NCBI RefSeq assembly: GCF_001426375.1
Contig: NZ_LMEO01000034.1
Location: 268,284 to 332,283, forward strand
Direction of reading: 5' to 3'
DNA length: 64,000 nucleotides
DNA from: Paenibacillus sp. Root444D2
GTDB taxonomy: Bacteria; Bacillota; Bacilli; Paenibacillales; NBRC-103111
The position numbers and the translations under genes were made by a program. Shown here piece by piece: positions 9,140 to 17,803 of this stretch. Each line of letters opens with the position of its first letter. The stretch's first letter is position 1. Below the pieces are notes generated by a model that saw only the letters and a list, made by a program, of their open reading frames with translations, did not search any database and was not told the DNA's origin.

Positions 9140-10312
9140 TTGTTGAAAATCGAAAGTCGTCTCGCCCAAATTGGCTCTATTGAAGAACCCGTTACTGGAG
9201 CTATCAGCTTCCCAGTCTACCAAGCTACTGCGTTCCGTCATCCGAAGCTTGGGCAAAGTACAGGATTCGACTATGCACGTACGAAAAGCCCGACACGCAA
9301 GGTGCTCGAAGATGCAATTGCTCAGCTGGAGTCAGGAGATGCGGGCTTTGCTTGTTCCTCAGGAATGGCTGCGTTGCAGACTATTTTTGCTTATTTCAGT
9401 CAAGGAGATCATCTGATTGTTTCCTTGGATTTATATGGCGGTACCTACCGTCTGCTTGAGAAAATCATGTCGCGCTTTGGTGTGACCGCTACGTATGTTG
9501 ACACGAATGATTTAGATGGATTGGAAGCGGCTTATCAATCAAATACCAAAGGGCTTGTCATTGAGACACCGACGAATCCGCTGATGATGATTACAGACCT
9601 TGAGCTTGTATGTACATGGGCTCGTAAAAAGGGCATCGTATCAATTGTCGATAACACCTTGTTAACACCGTATCTGCAACGTCCTATTGAGCTTGGTGCT
9701 GATATCGTCATTCATAGCGCCACCAAGTACCTCGGCGGTCATAATGACGTGCTCGCTGGACTCATCGTGACCAAGGGCAAAGAGCTCTCCGAGCAGATGG
9801 CTTTCCTGCACAACTCCATTGGTGCCGTGCTTGGACCGCAAGACAGCTGGCTACTTATGAGGGGAATGAAGACGCTTGCGCTGCGCATGGAGCGTCATGA
9901 GCAGAATGCAACCGCAATCGCTAAGTTCTTATTGGAACACCCGCTCATCGGTGAAGTTTACTACCCAGCACTTGAAACGCACCCTGGTTATGCGATTCAG
10001 AACAAGCAGTCGAGTGGAAACACAGGTATTTTCTCCTTTAAAGTAACGGATGCGAGACTGATAGAACCGATTCTTCGTCATATCGAGCTCATTGCTTTCG
10101 CCGAAAGCTTAGGCGGTGTCGAATCACTTATGACCTATCCGGCTATACAAACACATGCGGATATTCCGCTTGAAATTCGTCAGCAAATCGGTGTAGATGA
10201 CCGTCTTTTACGCTTCTCTGTGGGCATAGAGCATATTGATGATCTGATTGCGGATCTTTCGAATGCTCTCAGTAAGGCGCAAGCCGAATTGGAAGGAGAT
10301 TCGCTATCATGA
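9140..10312 (+). CDS. metI: Cystathionine gamma-synthase / O-acetylhomoserine thiolase
   Basis: PLP enzyme of the Cys/Met metabolism family. It joins O-acetylhomoserine with cysteine, or with sulfide. The PLP lysine is about K196 in HSATKYLGGHND, and the family SSGMAA and YGGTYRL segments are present. The sequence pattern matches B. subtilis MetI better than MetC. Starts at TTG with AGGAGG 8-9 bases upstream. Its end overlaps the metC start by four bases, which implies translational coupling. Confidence 0.92.
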   Translation: MLKIESRLAQIGSIEEPVTGAISFPVYQATAFRHPKLGQSTGFDYARTKSPTRKVLEDAIAQLESGDAGFACSSGMAALQTIFAYFSQGDHLIVSLDLYGGTYRLLEKIMSRFGVTATYVDTNDLDGLEAAYQSNTKGLVIETPTNPLMMITDLELVCTWARKKGIVSIVDNTLLTPYLQRPIELGADIVIHSATKYLGGHNDVLAGLIVTKGKELSEQMAFLHNSIGAVLGPQDSWLLMRGMKTLALRMERHEQNATAIAKFLLEHPLIGEVYYPALETHPGYAIQNKQSSGNTGIFSFKVTDARLIEPILRHIELIAFAESLGGVESLMTYPAIQTHADIPLEIRQQIGVDDRLLRFSVGIEHIDDLIADLSNALSKAQAELEGDSLS

Positions 10313-11481
10313 GCCATCCACAAGATAATAAACGTAAGCCACATGGCAAATTTGCAACGAAACTCATTCATTTCGGTGGAGAGATTGATGAAGCAACAGG
10401 GGCATCCAGTGTGCCTCTGTATCAAGCCTCAACCTTTCATCAAGCCGACTTAGAAGTCTCACCGGAGTATGACTATACCCGTTCCGGCAATCCAACCCGT
10501 CAAGCTTTGGAAGACTATATTGCATTAGTCGAAGGCGGTACACGCGGATTTGCCTTTGCCTCGGGTATGGCAGCTATTTCATCAGCCTTCATGCTGTTAT
10601 CGCAGGGTGATCATGTCATTTGTACCGAAGATGTTTATGGTGGCACTTATCGCCTGCTGACAACGATTATGAATCGTATGGGCGTTGAGTCGACATTCGT
10701 TGATATGACTGATATCGCTCAAGTACGTGCAGCACTGCGATCTAACACAAGAGCCGTATTTATCGAGACACCTTCGAATCCGACACTCCGAATTACAGAC
10801 ATCGCCGAAGTCGCTGCTTTTGCTAAAGAGCATGATTTGCTTACGATGCTGGATAATACGTTCATGACCCCTTACCATCAGCGGCCAATCGAGCTGGGTA
10901 TTGATATTGTGCTGCATAGCGCAACGAAGTTCCTGGGCGGACACAGTGACGTTCTGGCTGGGCTGGCTGTAGTTGCTAACGACAGTCTAGGGCGCAGAAT
11001 GAAACAAATTCAAAATGGCATGGGGAACGTACTAGGCATTCAAGATTCTTGGCTGTTGATCCGTGGGATGAAAACCTTGCAGGCTCGTATGGAAATGTCC
11101 GAAACTAGTGCCCGTAGACTGGCAAATTGGCTTTCAGAGCAGCCTGATATTGATGTTGTTTACTACCCGGGACTTCCGAACCACCCTCGTAGAGACGTTC
11201 ATGAAAAGCAGTCTTTAGGCTATGGAGCGGTTGTTTCGTTCGATGTTGGTTCCGGAGAGAAAGCGAAAAAGCTATTAAGCAAAGTGCGTATTCCTCTCGT
11301 TGCAGTAAGCCTGGGCGCAGTGGAGAGCATCTTGTCCTATCCGGCTATGATGTCGCATGCCTCGATGCCGAAGGAAGTTCGCTTACAGCGCGGCATTACG
11401 GACGGTCTTGTGCGGTATTCGGTAGGCCTTGAAGATATCGAAGACATTATTGAAGATTTGGAACAAGCCCTCCGCGGTTAG
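10309..11481 (+). CDS. metC: Cystathionine beta-lyase
   Basis: PLP-dependent enzyme splitting cystathionine to homocysteine, pyruvate and ammonia. PLP lysine about K207 (HSATKFLGGHSD), with tyrosine and arginine contacts in DYTRSGNPTR. At 390 aa it equals the usual length. It is a paralogue of the preceding metI (same fold, about half identical by eye) and overlaps it by ATGA. Last gene of the SAM-controlled operon. Confidence 0.92.
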   Translation: MSHPQDNKRKPHGKFATKLIHFGGEIDEATGASSVPLYQASTFHQADLEVSPEYDYTRSGNPTRQALEDYIALVEGGTRGFAFASGMAAISSAFMLLSQGDHVICTEDVYGGTYRLLTTIMNRMGVESTFVDMTDIAQVRAALRSNTRAVFIETPSNPTLRITDIAEVAAFAKEHDLLTMLDNTFMTPYHQRPIELGIDIVLHSATKFLGGHSDVLAGLAVVANDSLGRRMKQIQNGMGNVLGIQDSWLLIRGMKTLQARMEMSETSARRLANWLSEQPDIDVVYYPGLPNHPRRDVHEKQSLGYGAVVSFDVGSGEKAKKLLSKVRIPLVAVSLGAVESILSYPAMMSHASMPKEVRLQRGITDGLVRYSVGLEDIEDIIEDLEQALRG

Positions 11482-11533
11482 ACCTCCATGAATTCGAAAA
11501 ATAGTCATATTTGAAATGGAATACGCCTTGGTA

Positions 11534-11557
11534 AAAGCAGCATATTGCTGCTTTTTT
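11534..11557 (+). terminator. Intrinsic terminator of the met operon
   Basis: AAAGCAGCA paired with TGCTGCTTT around a 3-base loop, followed by further T residues. Confidence 0.9.
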
Positions 11558-11618
11558 GGTATGAATATGGTACGATGAGTGGATACAAGCCTTCAGAAAG
11601 TAAAGGAGTGAGTAGCCT

Positions 11619-12755
11619 ATGAAACCGATTGATCGCATTTTAAATAAAGCACAGTCAGGCGGACGAATTGATGTAGAGGAATGCATTACGCTGTTCGAGT
11701 CCGATCAAATAGAAAAGATTGGCGACACCGCCAACCAGATTATGAAGAAATGGCATCCCGATCCCATAACGACATTCGTCATTGGGCGGAATATTAATTA
11801 TACGAATATTTGTGATGTTTATTGCAGATTTTGCGCATTTTACCGTCCACCCGGTTCATCAGAAGGTTACGTATTGCCGGATGAAACCATTTTCCAGAAG
11901 ATCCAAGAGACTCTGGATGTAGATGGAACCGAAATCCTCATGCAGGGCGGCACGAATCCGAATCTTCCATTCAGCTATTACACGAATATCCTTCGAGAAA
12001 TTAAGAAGCGTTTTGATATTACGATGCATTCTTTCTCGCCAGCTGAAATTATGAAAATGAAAGATGTTTCAGATGGTTTATCTTTAGAGGAAGTCGTTCG
12101 TCAATTGCACGAAGCAGGACTCGATTCTTTGCCGGGTGGCGGAGCAGAAATTCTGGATGATCGCACTAGACGCAAAATTAGTAAGCTAAAAGGGTCATGG
12201 CGTGATTGGATGGACGTTATGCAAACCGCTCACAAAATTGGTATGCATACAACGGGTACTATGGTTATTGGTTTTGGCGAATCTATGGAAGAGCGCGCGC
12301 TTCATATGCTGCGCATCCGGGATGCGCAAGATGATGTTCTGTTCCAGAAGCTCAATACACCAGGCTTCCTAGCTTTTATTCCGTGGACATTCCAACCGGA
12401 TAATACGAATATGAAGGCAGAGAAAGTAACGCCTGAGGAGTATTTGAAGACGTTGGCGATTAGCCGAATTATGCTCGACAACATTCCTAACTTCCAATCG
12501 TCATGGGTGACGATGGGACCTGAAGTGGGCAAACAAACGCTGAGCTACGGCTGCAACGACTTTGGAAGTACGATGATTGAGGAGAACGTAGTCTCCGCGG
12601 CGGGTACAACCCACAAGGTCAACGTTAACTCCACGCTGCGAATCATTCGCGAAGCAGGTAAAATTCCAGCTCAACGGAATACGAAATACCAAACATTGCG
12701 TGTGTTTGATGATGAGTCGCTTGTTATTGATAAAGATTTCGTGATGCAAAACTAA
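11619..12755 (+). CDS. mqnC: Cyclic dehypoxanthinyl futalosine synthase (radical SAM)
   Basis: Radical SAM enzyme of the futalosine route to menaquinone. It cyclises dehypoxanthinyl futalosine. The 4Fe-4S binding cysteines are C65, C69 and C72 (CDVYCRFC), the CX3CX2C form. The MQGGTNP and GTMVIGFGES segments and the 378-aa length fit MqnC. No other mqn genes are in the window. RBS AAAGGAGTG before the ATG; a strong terminator follows. MqnE is the main alternative, but the sequence pattern favours MqnC. Confidence 0.92.
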   Translation: MKPIDRILNKAQSGGRIDVEECITLFESDQIEKIGDTANQIMKKWHPDPITTFVIGRNINYTNICDVYCRFCAFYRPPGSSEGYVLPDETIFQKIQETLDVDGTEILMQGGTNPNLPFSYYTNILREIKKRFDITMHSFSPAEIMKMKDVSDGLSLEEVVRQLHEAGLDSLPGGGAEILDDRTRRKISKLKGSWRDWMDVMQTAHKIGMHTTGTMVIGFGESMEERALHMLRIRDAQDDVLFQKLNTPGFLAFIPWTFQPDNTNMKAEKVTPEEYLKTLAISRIMLDNIPNFQSSWVTMGPEVGKQTLSYGCNDFGSTMIEENVVSAAGTTHKVNVNSTLRIIREAGKIPAQRNTKYQTLRVFDDESLVIDKDFVMQN

Positions 12756-12765
12756 TAATAATTTG

Positions 12766-12791
12766 GAGAGCAGCTGCGGCTGCTCTCTTTT
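12766..12791 (+). terminator. Intrinsic terminator of mqnC
   Basis: GAGAGCAGC paired with GCTGCTCTC around TGCG, then TTTTCGTTTT. Confidence 0.9.
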
Positions 12792-12871
12792 CGTTTTAAA
12801 TGCACATGCATTTACTTGGACAAGTTATGAAAAAATTAATGTTATTTTCATGTTTGTTTCTGAAAAAGGAG

Positions 12872-12877
12872 TATAAT
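12872..12877 (+). promoter_or_regulatory. Candidate -10 element for the 35-aa ORF
   Basis: Perfect TATAAT about 45 bp upstream of the small ORF, but with only a weak -35 match. Sigma-A type is likely, though another sigma factor is not excluded. Confidence 0.4.
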
Positions 12878-12921
12878 CGAGGTAGTTCACAATTTAGACA
12901 AAAATGATAGGAGTGATTCTT

Positions 12922-13029
12922 GTGAAACTATTCAAAAATTTTCTTCAAGGATTTTTTTATGCTTTTGTCTCAATTGGTGCACTTCCGTTCTTGCTTGTAA
13001 AGAGTATTTTTGAATCATACTTAGGATAA
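12922..13029 (+). CDS. Small hydrophobic protein, 35 aa
   Basis: GTG start with TAGGAGTG a few bases upstream and a TATAAT box further up. The product begins with a basic, amphipathic MKLFKNFLQG stretch, then one membrane-length hydrophobic helix (about residues 11-30). Such size and layout suit a small membrane protein or an unprocessed hydrophobic peptide, but no family is recognised. It sits alone between the mqnC terminator and another hairpin with a long T-run. Confidence 0.5.
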   Translation: MKLFKNFLQGFFYAFVSIGALPFLLVKSIFESYLG

Positions 13030-13077
13030 TGGCAGAAGGCGATTAAGATGTCGTAATGCAAAACTAGCTAATAAATA

Positions 13078-13120
13078 CAAAAAAATGCCTCCAACTTGGA
13101 TGCGTTTTTTTTTTTTTTTT
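13078..13120 (+). terminator. Hairpin with a 16-T tract after the small ORF
   Basis: Short A-rich stem (AAAAATGC..TCC with GGA..GCGTTTTT, one mismatch) followed by 16 consecutive T residues at 13105-13120. Probably the terminator for the 35-aa ORF transcript. Confidence 0.55.
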
Positions 13121-13259
13121 ACTTGCGAGATTGTAATATATTCACTCAAGATTTGACGAAAAATAGATGATTGGAAATGGCAAATTGTTCGTTGTATATC
13201 TGATTCCTATCGACCATATACTCTTAGGAGGAGGACGTATTGATGAAGGGAGTTAGCCT

Positions 13260-14201
13260 ATGGAACTGTTTGCCATTGTTGTAATGAATGCCGATGAGGC
13301 CTATGTACGTTCGCTAAGCGCTCAGATAGAACGTGAGCTGCAGCTTTTACATATCGCTGAAAGTGGAGTAACTGCCCCATTTGATCTACATGAAACACAT
13401 GCGTACATTCGAATAGAAGTGAGGATGAATGAAAGAGAAATATCTTCTGTTCACAAAGAACTAAGAGAAGGACTGGCTGTCGTTTTGGCTGATCATATCA
13501 TCGCAGAGAAGGAATCGCTTATCTTGCGTGATTTGATTGTTAAAGAATTTAAATATGAAGCCATAGATGATTTGGAAGCCATTGAAGGGTACTGCAAGCA
13601 ATCCATGTGTGCGGAGGCGGTCATTGAGGAATTGCCTATTTTGAATGGCAGCTCAGCAAGACAACGCCGCAAACAAATGTTATCGGAGCAGCTCGTGCAA
13701 ACTCTGGAGGAAACTCCTCGGTTAAGCTTAGATGGCTTCCTTAAATTTCGCTTACAGGATTATACGGAGGAGCTGCGAGAGATAGCTGAGTATGCCATTG
13801 ATGAATTCATGATGGATCGCCAGTATCAAGAATTTATTTCTCTGTTGCAGTACTTCGTTTATATTCAGGAAGCCAAGATCCCAGTTGCTCATCTTATACA
13901 TAAAGGCGGGCATGAGTTTGTCATCCTGAATGATCAGCTTGAACTCATAGACGCGAATGAATTCGATACAACCTTTAAGCTGGAAGTACTTGAAAAAGAT
14001 ATTAATTTCGAGGACATGATTGTTAGCACACTCATTACGGTATCTCCGGCAAATATCTACATCCATACACGAGATCCCGAATTAACGATCATCAAGACGA
14101 TTAGACAAATATTTGAAGATCGAACAACGGTTTGCTCCTATTGTCGAACTTGTGACATCTTCTTGGGCGAAGCCAAGAAACAAGATCAACTGTCCCCTTG
14201 A
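13260..14201 (+). CDS. ytxC: YtxC-like sporulation-associated protein, 313 aa
   Basis: The length, the sequence pattern and the position directly upstream of thrS match YtxC, a putative sporulation protein of endospore formers. It has a central charged helical region and a pair of CxxC-like cysteines near the end (CSYCRTC), which could bind a metal, though this is not shown. No signal peptide. Start ATG with AAGGGAG upstream. The promoter of the thrS leader overlaps its stop codon. Confidence 0.75.
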   Translation: MELFAIVVMNADEAYVRSLSAQIERELQLLHIAESGVTAPFDLHETHAYIRIEVRMNEREISSVHKELREGLAVVLADHIIAEKESLILRDLIVKEFKYEAIDDLEAIEGYCKQSMCAEAVIEELPILNGSSARQRRKQMLSEQLVQTLEETPRLSLDGFLKFRLQDYTEELREIAEYAIDEFMMDRQYQEFISLLQYFVYIQEAKIPVAHLIHKGGHEFVILNDQLELIDANEFDTTFKLEVLEKDINFEDMIVSTLITVSPANIYIHTRDPELTIIKTIRQIFEDRTTVCSYCRTCDIFLGEAKKQDQLSP

Positions 14202-14226
14202 CCTTGACCGAAGAGGCAATTATAAT
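14198..14226 (+). promoter_or_regulatory. Promoter of the thrS T-box transcript
   Basis: TTGACC (14198-14203), 17-bp spacer, TATAAT (14221-14226). The -35 box overlaps the ytxC stop codon. Confidence 0.75.
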
Positions 14227-14231
14227 AGTGA

Positions 14232-14515
14232 TCGAAGGCGTTAATATCAAAGACATGAACTTTCTGCAAGAACTGCTCAGAGAGAGGAGACTAGGCTGCA
14301 ATCTCCTTCAGCTATTCAGATCGTTTACCCCTTTGTAGCCGTATTGTGGAATTCGACCTGACTTGCAGGATCGTTAGTATACAATACCGGAGTCATTCCC
14401 GTTACCGAATGCTGATGAGGATTCGCCTTACCCCTGTGGGCATGCAGCGAATCGAACTAGGGTGGAACCACGAGCTGAGCGCACTCGTCCCTTTTGGGAT
14501 GCAGTGTGCTTTTTT
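14232..14515 (+). ncRNA. T-box riboswitch (tRNA-Thr sensing) upstream of thrS
   Basis: T-box AGGGTGGAACCACG at 14459-14472. The terminator arms AGCGCACTCGTCCC (14478-14491) and GGGATGCAGTGTGCT are separated by TTTT and followed by T residues. A leader of over 200 bases with Stem I-like conserved GAGAGAGG and CTGCAA elements precedes it. An ACC threonine codon is present in the stretch GAATTCGACCTGA near 14355 and is the candidate specifier. The class is inferred from the T-box plus the downstream thrS. Confidence 0.9.
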
Positions 14516-14534
14516 GCGTTCAAAAAATGAAACA

Positions 14535-14642
14535 AAAGCGGAGAGACTTTGAGCTACGCTCAAAGATCCCAAAGCGGAGAGACTTTGGGCTACGCCCAAA
14601 GATCCCAAAGCGGAGAGACTTTGAGCTACGCCCAAAGATCCC
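14535..14642 (+). repeat. Three exact-length 36-bp tandem repeats, each a hairpin
   Basis: Units at 14535-14570, 14571-14606 and 14607-14642. Each is an AAAGCGGAGAGA segment, then an 8-bp palindromic stem with a TAC loop, then ATCCC. Stem pairs are CTTTGAGC/GCTCAAAG in unit 1, CTTTGGGC/GCCCAAAG in unit 2 (both arms changed together), and CTTTGAGC/GCCCAAAG in unit 3. The array lies between the T-box terminator and the thrS ribosome binding site. As 36 is a multiple of three, the frame stays open and in phase with thrS. Confidence 0.95.
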
Positions 14643-14661
14643 TATATTAGGAGGAACAAAA

Positions 14662-16596
14662 ATGGTTGTACAAGTGAAATTACCAGATGGCGCGGTTAGA
14701 GAGTACGCAGTTGGAACGACCATTGAGCAAGTGGCGGAATCCATTTCATCCGGACTGAAGAAAAATGCGATTGGCGGCAAAGTTAACGGGAAATCTGTGG
14801 ATCTGTCGTTCTCTTTGGAAAATGATGCAGACGTAGAAATTCTAACGCTCGACAGCGAAGCGGGATTAGAGATGTATCGTCACAGCACAGCGCATTTGAT
14901 GGCTCAGGCGATTAAACGTATTTATGGTGAAAAAGCGGTTAAATTAGGGATTGGACCTGTCATTGAAGACGGATTTTACTATGATATCGATTTGGACACA
15001 CCGCTTAATCCCGAAGATTTGGTGAAAATCGAGAAGGAAATGGAACGTATTTCCGGTGAGAACCTGGCGATTACTCGCCGCGTTGTTTCCCGTGAGGAAG
15101 CGATTCGCATTTTCACTGAAATGGAAGATCCGTTTAAGTTGGAATTGATTCGTGATCTGCCGGAAGACTCGGTACTCACGATCTATGACCAAGGTGAATT
15201 CTTTGATTTATGCCGCGGACCGCATCTGCCATCAACTGGCCGAATCAAAGCGTTCAAATTATTGAGCGTTGCTGGTGCTTACTGGCGTGGAGATGCGAAA
15301 AACAAAATGCTGCAGCGTATTTACGGCACTGCTTTCCCTAAAAAAGCGCAGCTGGATGAGCATTTGCATCTTTTGGAAGAGGCTAAGAAACGTGATCACC
15401 GTAAGCTGGGCAGAGAGCTTAAAATGTTTGCTTTTTCACGTGAGGTTGGGCAAGGGTTACCGCTTTGGTTGCCAAACGGTGCTAAATTGAGACGTACAAT
15501 GGAACGTTATATTGTCGACCTGGAAGAACGTTTGGGTTACCAACACGTTTATACGCCAGTTCTCGCTAATGTTGAGTTGTACAAAACATCTGGCCACTGG
15601 GATCATTACAGCGAGGATATGTTCCCGAAAATGGTGATGGACAACGAGGAGCTTGTCCTACGTCCAATGAACTGTCCACATCACATGATGGTTTATAAAA
15701 GCGATATGCGCAGCTACCGCGATCTGCCGATTCGGATTGCTGAGCTTGGAACTATGCACCGTTATGAAATGTCAGGTGCTTTAACAGGTCTACACCGTGT
15801 TCGTGCCATGACACTGAATGATGCTCATATCTTCTGCCGTTTGGATCAAATTAAAGAAGAGTTCTCCCGCGTTGTGAACTTGATTCGTCAGGTTTATGCG
15901 GATTTCGGAATTACAGAGTACCGTTTCCGTCTTTCCTATCGGGATCCTAAGGATACAGAAAAGTATTTCCAAGATGATCAAATGTGGGAAACTTCCCAAC
16001 GCATGCTGCGTGAGGTTGTTGAAGAGCTAGGACTTGATTTCTACGAGGCTGAAGGTGAAGCTGCCTTCTATGGTCCTAAACTAGACGTTCAAATCAAAAC
16101 AGCGCTCAAGAAAGAAGAAACACTTTCAACAGCGCAAATTGATTTCTTGCTCCCTGAGCGCTTCCAGCTTGAATACACAGGTGAAGATGGTCAAAAGCAT
16201 CGCCCAGTCGTTATTCACAGAGGGATTATTAGTACTATGGAGCGTATGACAGCCTTCTTGCTTGAGAATTTCGCTGGTGCGCTGCCAACTTGGTTAATGC
16301 CCATCCAAGCCAAAGTCATTCCGGTATCTCCGGCATTCGAAGAATTCTCGAATCTCGTGACTGAACGTCTACGAGAAGCTGGTATTCGAGTTGAGGCAGA
16401 TAATCGTAATGAGAAGCTGGGATATAAGATTAGAGAAGCGCAGCTGGAGAAGATTCCTTATATGCTAGTCGTCGGTGAAAACGAAGTGAAGAGCGAGAGC
16501 TTATCGATTCGTAAACGTGGTCAAGGGGATCTAGGAACCCATCCGATTGAACAGGTGATTGGCATGATTAATGAGGAAATAAGCAAGAAGCTTTAA
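14662..16596 (+). CDS. thrS: Threonyl-tRNA synthetase, 644 aa
   Basis: Class II aminoacyl-tRNA synthetase charging tRNA-Thr. Domain order: TGS (about 1-62), the HxxxH second additional (editing) domain around residue 75-90 (HSTAHLMAQ), catalytic core with the zinc-binding cysteine in RPMNCPHH, and a C-terminal anticodon-binding domain. The length is normal. The ATG at 14662 is chosen because TAGGAGG precedes it at proper distance, although the frame is open upstream through the 36-bp repeats. Controlled by the T-box. Confidence 0.97.
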   Translation: MVVQVKLPDGAVREYAVGTTIEQVAESISSGLKKNAIGGKVNGKSVDLSFSLENDADVEILTLDSEAGLEMYRHSTAHLMAQAIKRIYGEKAVKLGIGPVIEDGFYYDIDLDTPLNPEDLVKIEKEMERISGENLAITRRVVSREEAIRIFTEMEDPFKLELIRDLPEDSVLTIYDQGEFFDLCRGPHLPSTGRIKAFKLLSVAGAYWRGDAKNKMLQRIYGTAFPKKAQLDEHLHLLEEAKKRDHRKLGRELKMFAFSREVGQGLPLWLPNGAKLRRTMERYIVDLEERLGYQHVYTPVLANVELYKTSGHWDHYSEDMFPKMVMDNEELVLRPMNCPHHMMVYKSDMRSYRDLPIRIAELGTMHRYEMSGALTGLHRVRAMTLNDAHIFCRLDQIKEEFSRVVNLIRQVYADFGITEYRFRLSYRDPKDTEKYFQDDQMWETSQRMLREVVEELGLDFYEAEGEAAFYGPKLDVQIKTALKKEETLSTAQIDFLLPERFQLEYTGEDGQKHRPVVIHRGIISTMERMTAFLLENFAGALPTWLMPIQAKVIPVSPAFEEFSNLVTERLREAGIRVEADNRNEKLGYKIREAQLEKIPYMLVVGENEVKSESLSIRKRGQGDLGTHPIEQVIGMINEEISKKL

Positions 16597-16614
16597 GACT
16601 CATAACCTATAAAA

Positions 16615-16647
16615 AAAGCAGAGAAGATATTCTTCTCTGCTTTTTTT
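16615..16647 (+). terminator. Intrinsic terminator of thrS
   Basis: AAAGCAGAGAAGA paired with TCTTCTCTGCTTT, then a T-run. Confidence 0.92.
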
Positions 16648-16679
16648 GTTTTCAAATTCAGTTAATTGGGTATGTATAG

Positions 16680-16784
16680 GGGAGCGTGAATAGGACACCT
16701 TAAACAGTGAGTCTGCAACCGGAGGTTTAAAGGTGGTAGGTATTGGACAACCTGCAATAGTAGGGGAGGTATTAAAAAATAGTA
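16680..16784 (+). promoter_or_regulatory. Possibly structured leader of the 3D-domain gene
   Basis: Contains two inverted pairs: CCTTAAAC with GTTTAAAGG (about 16698-16735) and GTAGGT with ACCTGC (about 16736-16755). A GGGGAGG site follows. It does not match the ydaO c-di-AMP, c-di-GMP or preQ1 patterns I know. Whether it is a regulatory RNA is open. Confidence 0.3.
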
Positions 16785-17438
16785 ATGTTAACCAATTTTT
16801 TGACTCAGTCTAAATGGTTTAGTGCGTCGATCATCGTTGTTCTGATGGCACTTTTCGGACAAGAGACGACGGGCAAAAGTGACCAAAGCTACACGACGGC
16901 AAACTCCGTCACCCATATACAAGATCAGCAGCAAAAGGTTATTCCGGCTAAAACGGCACCTGCTTCACTGCCGGTTGCGCAAGAAAACCTGCAACAAATC
17001 AATTATCGTTATGTTCCAAAGTTAGACTCAGATTTGTCCAAGCTCAAGGCAGTCGAAGTGATAGCCACCGGTTATTTTGCAGGGAAGGAATCAACAGGGA
17101 AAAATCCGGATCATCCTGAGTACGGGATCACGTATTCAGGTATTAAGGTAAAGCGGGATGATAAATCTTTATCAACGATCGCAGCAGACACGAACGTTTT
17201 TCCGCTTGGAACTGTCTTGTTTATTCCCGGTTATGGCTATGGTGTTGTTGCAGATACAGGCAGCGCAATTAAAGGTAAGAAAATTGATCTGTATTTCGAC
17301 ACAAAGGATCAGGTTTATAAAGAATGGGGCAAGAAGACGGTTAAAGTATTTATTGTCAAAGAAGGACATGGGAAAGTGACTGAACTCATCTGGAATCAAC
17401 TAAAGGATGAGATCATCGCACCTACCAAATCGCTATAA
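16785..17438 (+). CDS. 3D-domain protein, probable secreted cell-wall hydrolase, 217 aa
   Basis: An N-terminal hydrophobic segment (about residues 12-26) acts as signal or anchor, then comes a Gln/Ala-rich linker. A C-terminal 3D domain of about 95 residues follows, with its aspartates in [18 protein letters not shown] and IDLYFD. 3D domains occur in YocH- and YuiC-like muralytic enzymes related to lytic transglycosylases, which act on peptidoglycan in stationary phase or spores. The RBS (GGGGAGG) is about 15 bases from the ATG, somewhat far, and no better in-frame start is seen. Confidence 0.8.
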   Translation: MLTNFLTQSKWFSASIIVVLMALFGQETTGKSDQSYTTANSVTHIQDQQQKVIPAKTAPASLPVAQENLQQINYRYVPKLDSDLSKLKAVEVIATGYFAGKESTGKNPDHPEYGITYSGIKVKRDDKSLSTIAADTNVFPLGTVLFIPGYGYGVVADTGSAIKGKKIDLYFDTKDQVYKEWGKKTVKVFIVKEGHGKVTELIWNQLKDEIIAPTKSL

Positions 17439-17524
17439 CGAAAATTAGCTTTTCAATAAGCCGGACATTTCCATCATAAAATCTCCTGTTTGGGAAATCC
17501 TAATCTTACAGGAGGTGATTGAAC

Positions 17525-17653
17525 ATGGCTAAGAACAAGAATAACAAGAATAGAAATTTGAGTTCGAATGTAGCTCAAGACGTAGAATTTGCTGCGGAAA
17601 CATCAGCAACCAACAAACAGCAACAAACGAATACTCAAAACCAAAACAAATAA
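17525..17653 (+). CDS. Gamma-type SASP-like small spore protein, 42 aa
   Basis: Strong site AGGAGGTGATTGA directly before ATGGCTAAGAACAAG. The 42-residue product is Asn/Gln/Lys-rich and contains VEFAAETSAT followed by a poly-Gln/Asn tail. This resembles the TEFASETNA(Q)QV repeats of gamma-type small acid-soluble spore proteins (SspE family), an amino-acid store broken down at germination. The match is by pattern only. Followed by its own terminator, so monocistronic. Confidence 0.65.
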   Translation: MAKNKNNKNRNLSSNVAQDVEFAAETSATNKQQQTNTQNQNK

Positions 17654-17684
17654 TGAAATATCAATAAGCTTAAAGTGTTGGAAG

Positions 17685-17714
17685 AACAGAGATCTGAAAA
17701 GGTCTCTGTTTTTT
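17685..17714 (+). terminator. Intrinsic terminator of the small spore protein gene
   Basis: AACAGAGATC paired with GGTCTCTGTT (one mismatch), followed by T residues. Confidence 0.85.
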
Positions 17715-17733
17715 ATTTCTGTTTTTTATTTCT

Positions 17734-17761
17734 TTTCAACATCTCCTATTTTCGATATAAT
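17734..17761 (+). promoter_or_regulatory. Candidate promoter of the chemoreceptor gene
   Basis: TATAAT at 17756-17761 with a weak TTTCAA -35 at 17734-17739 (16-bp spacer). The preceding terminator makes a separate promoter necessary here. Confidence 0.4.
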
Positions 17762-17803
17762 GTAACAAAAACTAACATTAGGTTCCTTTTGGGAGGAGTT
17801 CCA

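Noticed and set aside
14535..14642. CRISPR-like array
   Set aside because: The units are directly adjacent with no variable spacers, there are only three, and no cas genes are near.
14494..14661. N-terminal extension of thrS through the 36-bp repeats
   Set aside because: The ORF is open, but the T-box terminator and the strong RBS at the downstream ATG, plus the start of the TGS domain, fix the start at 14662.
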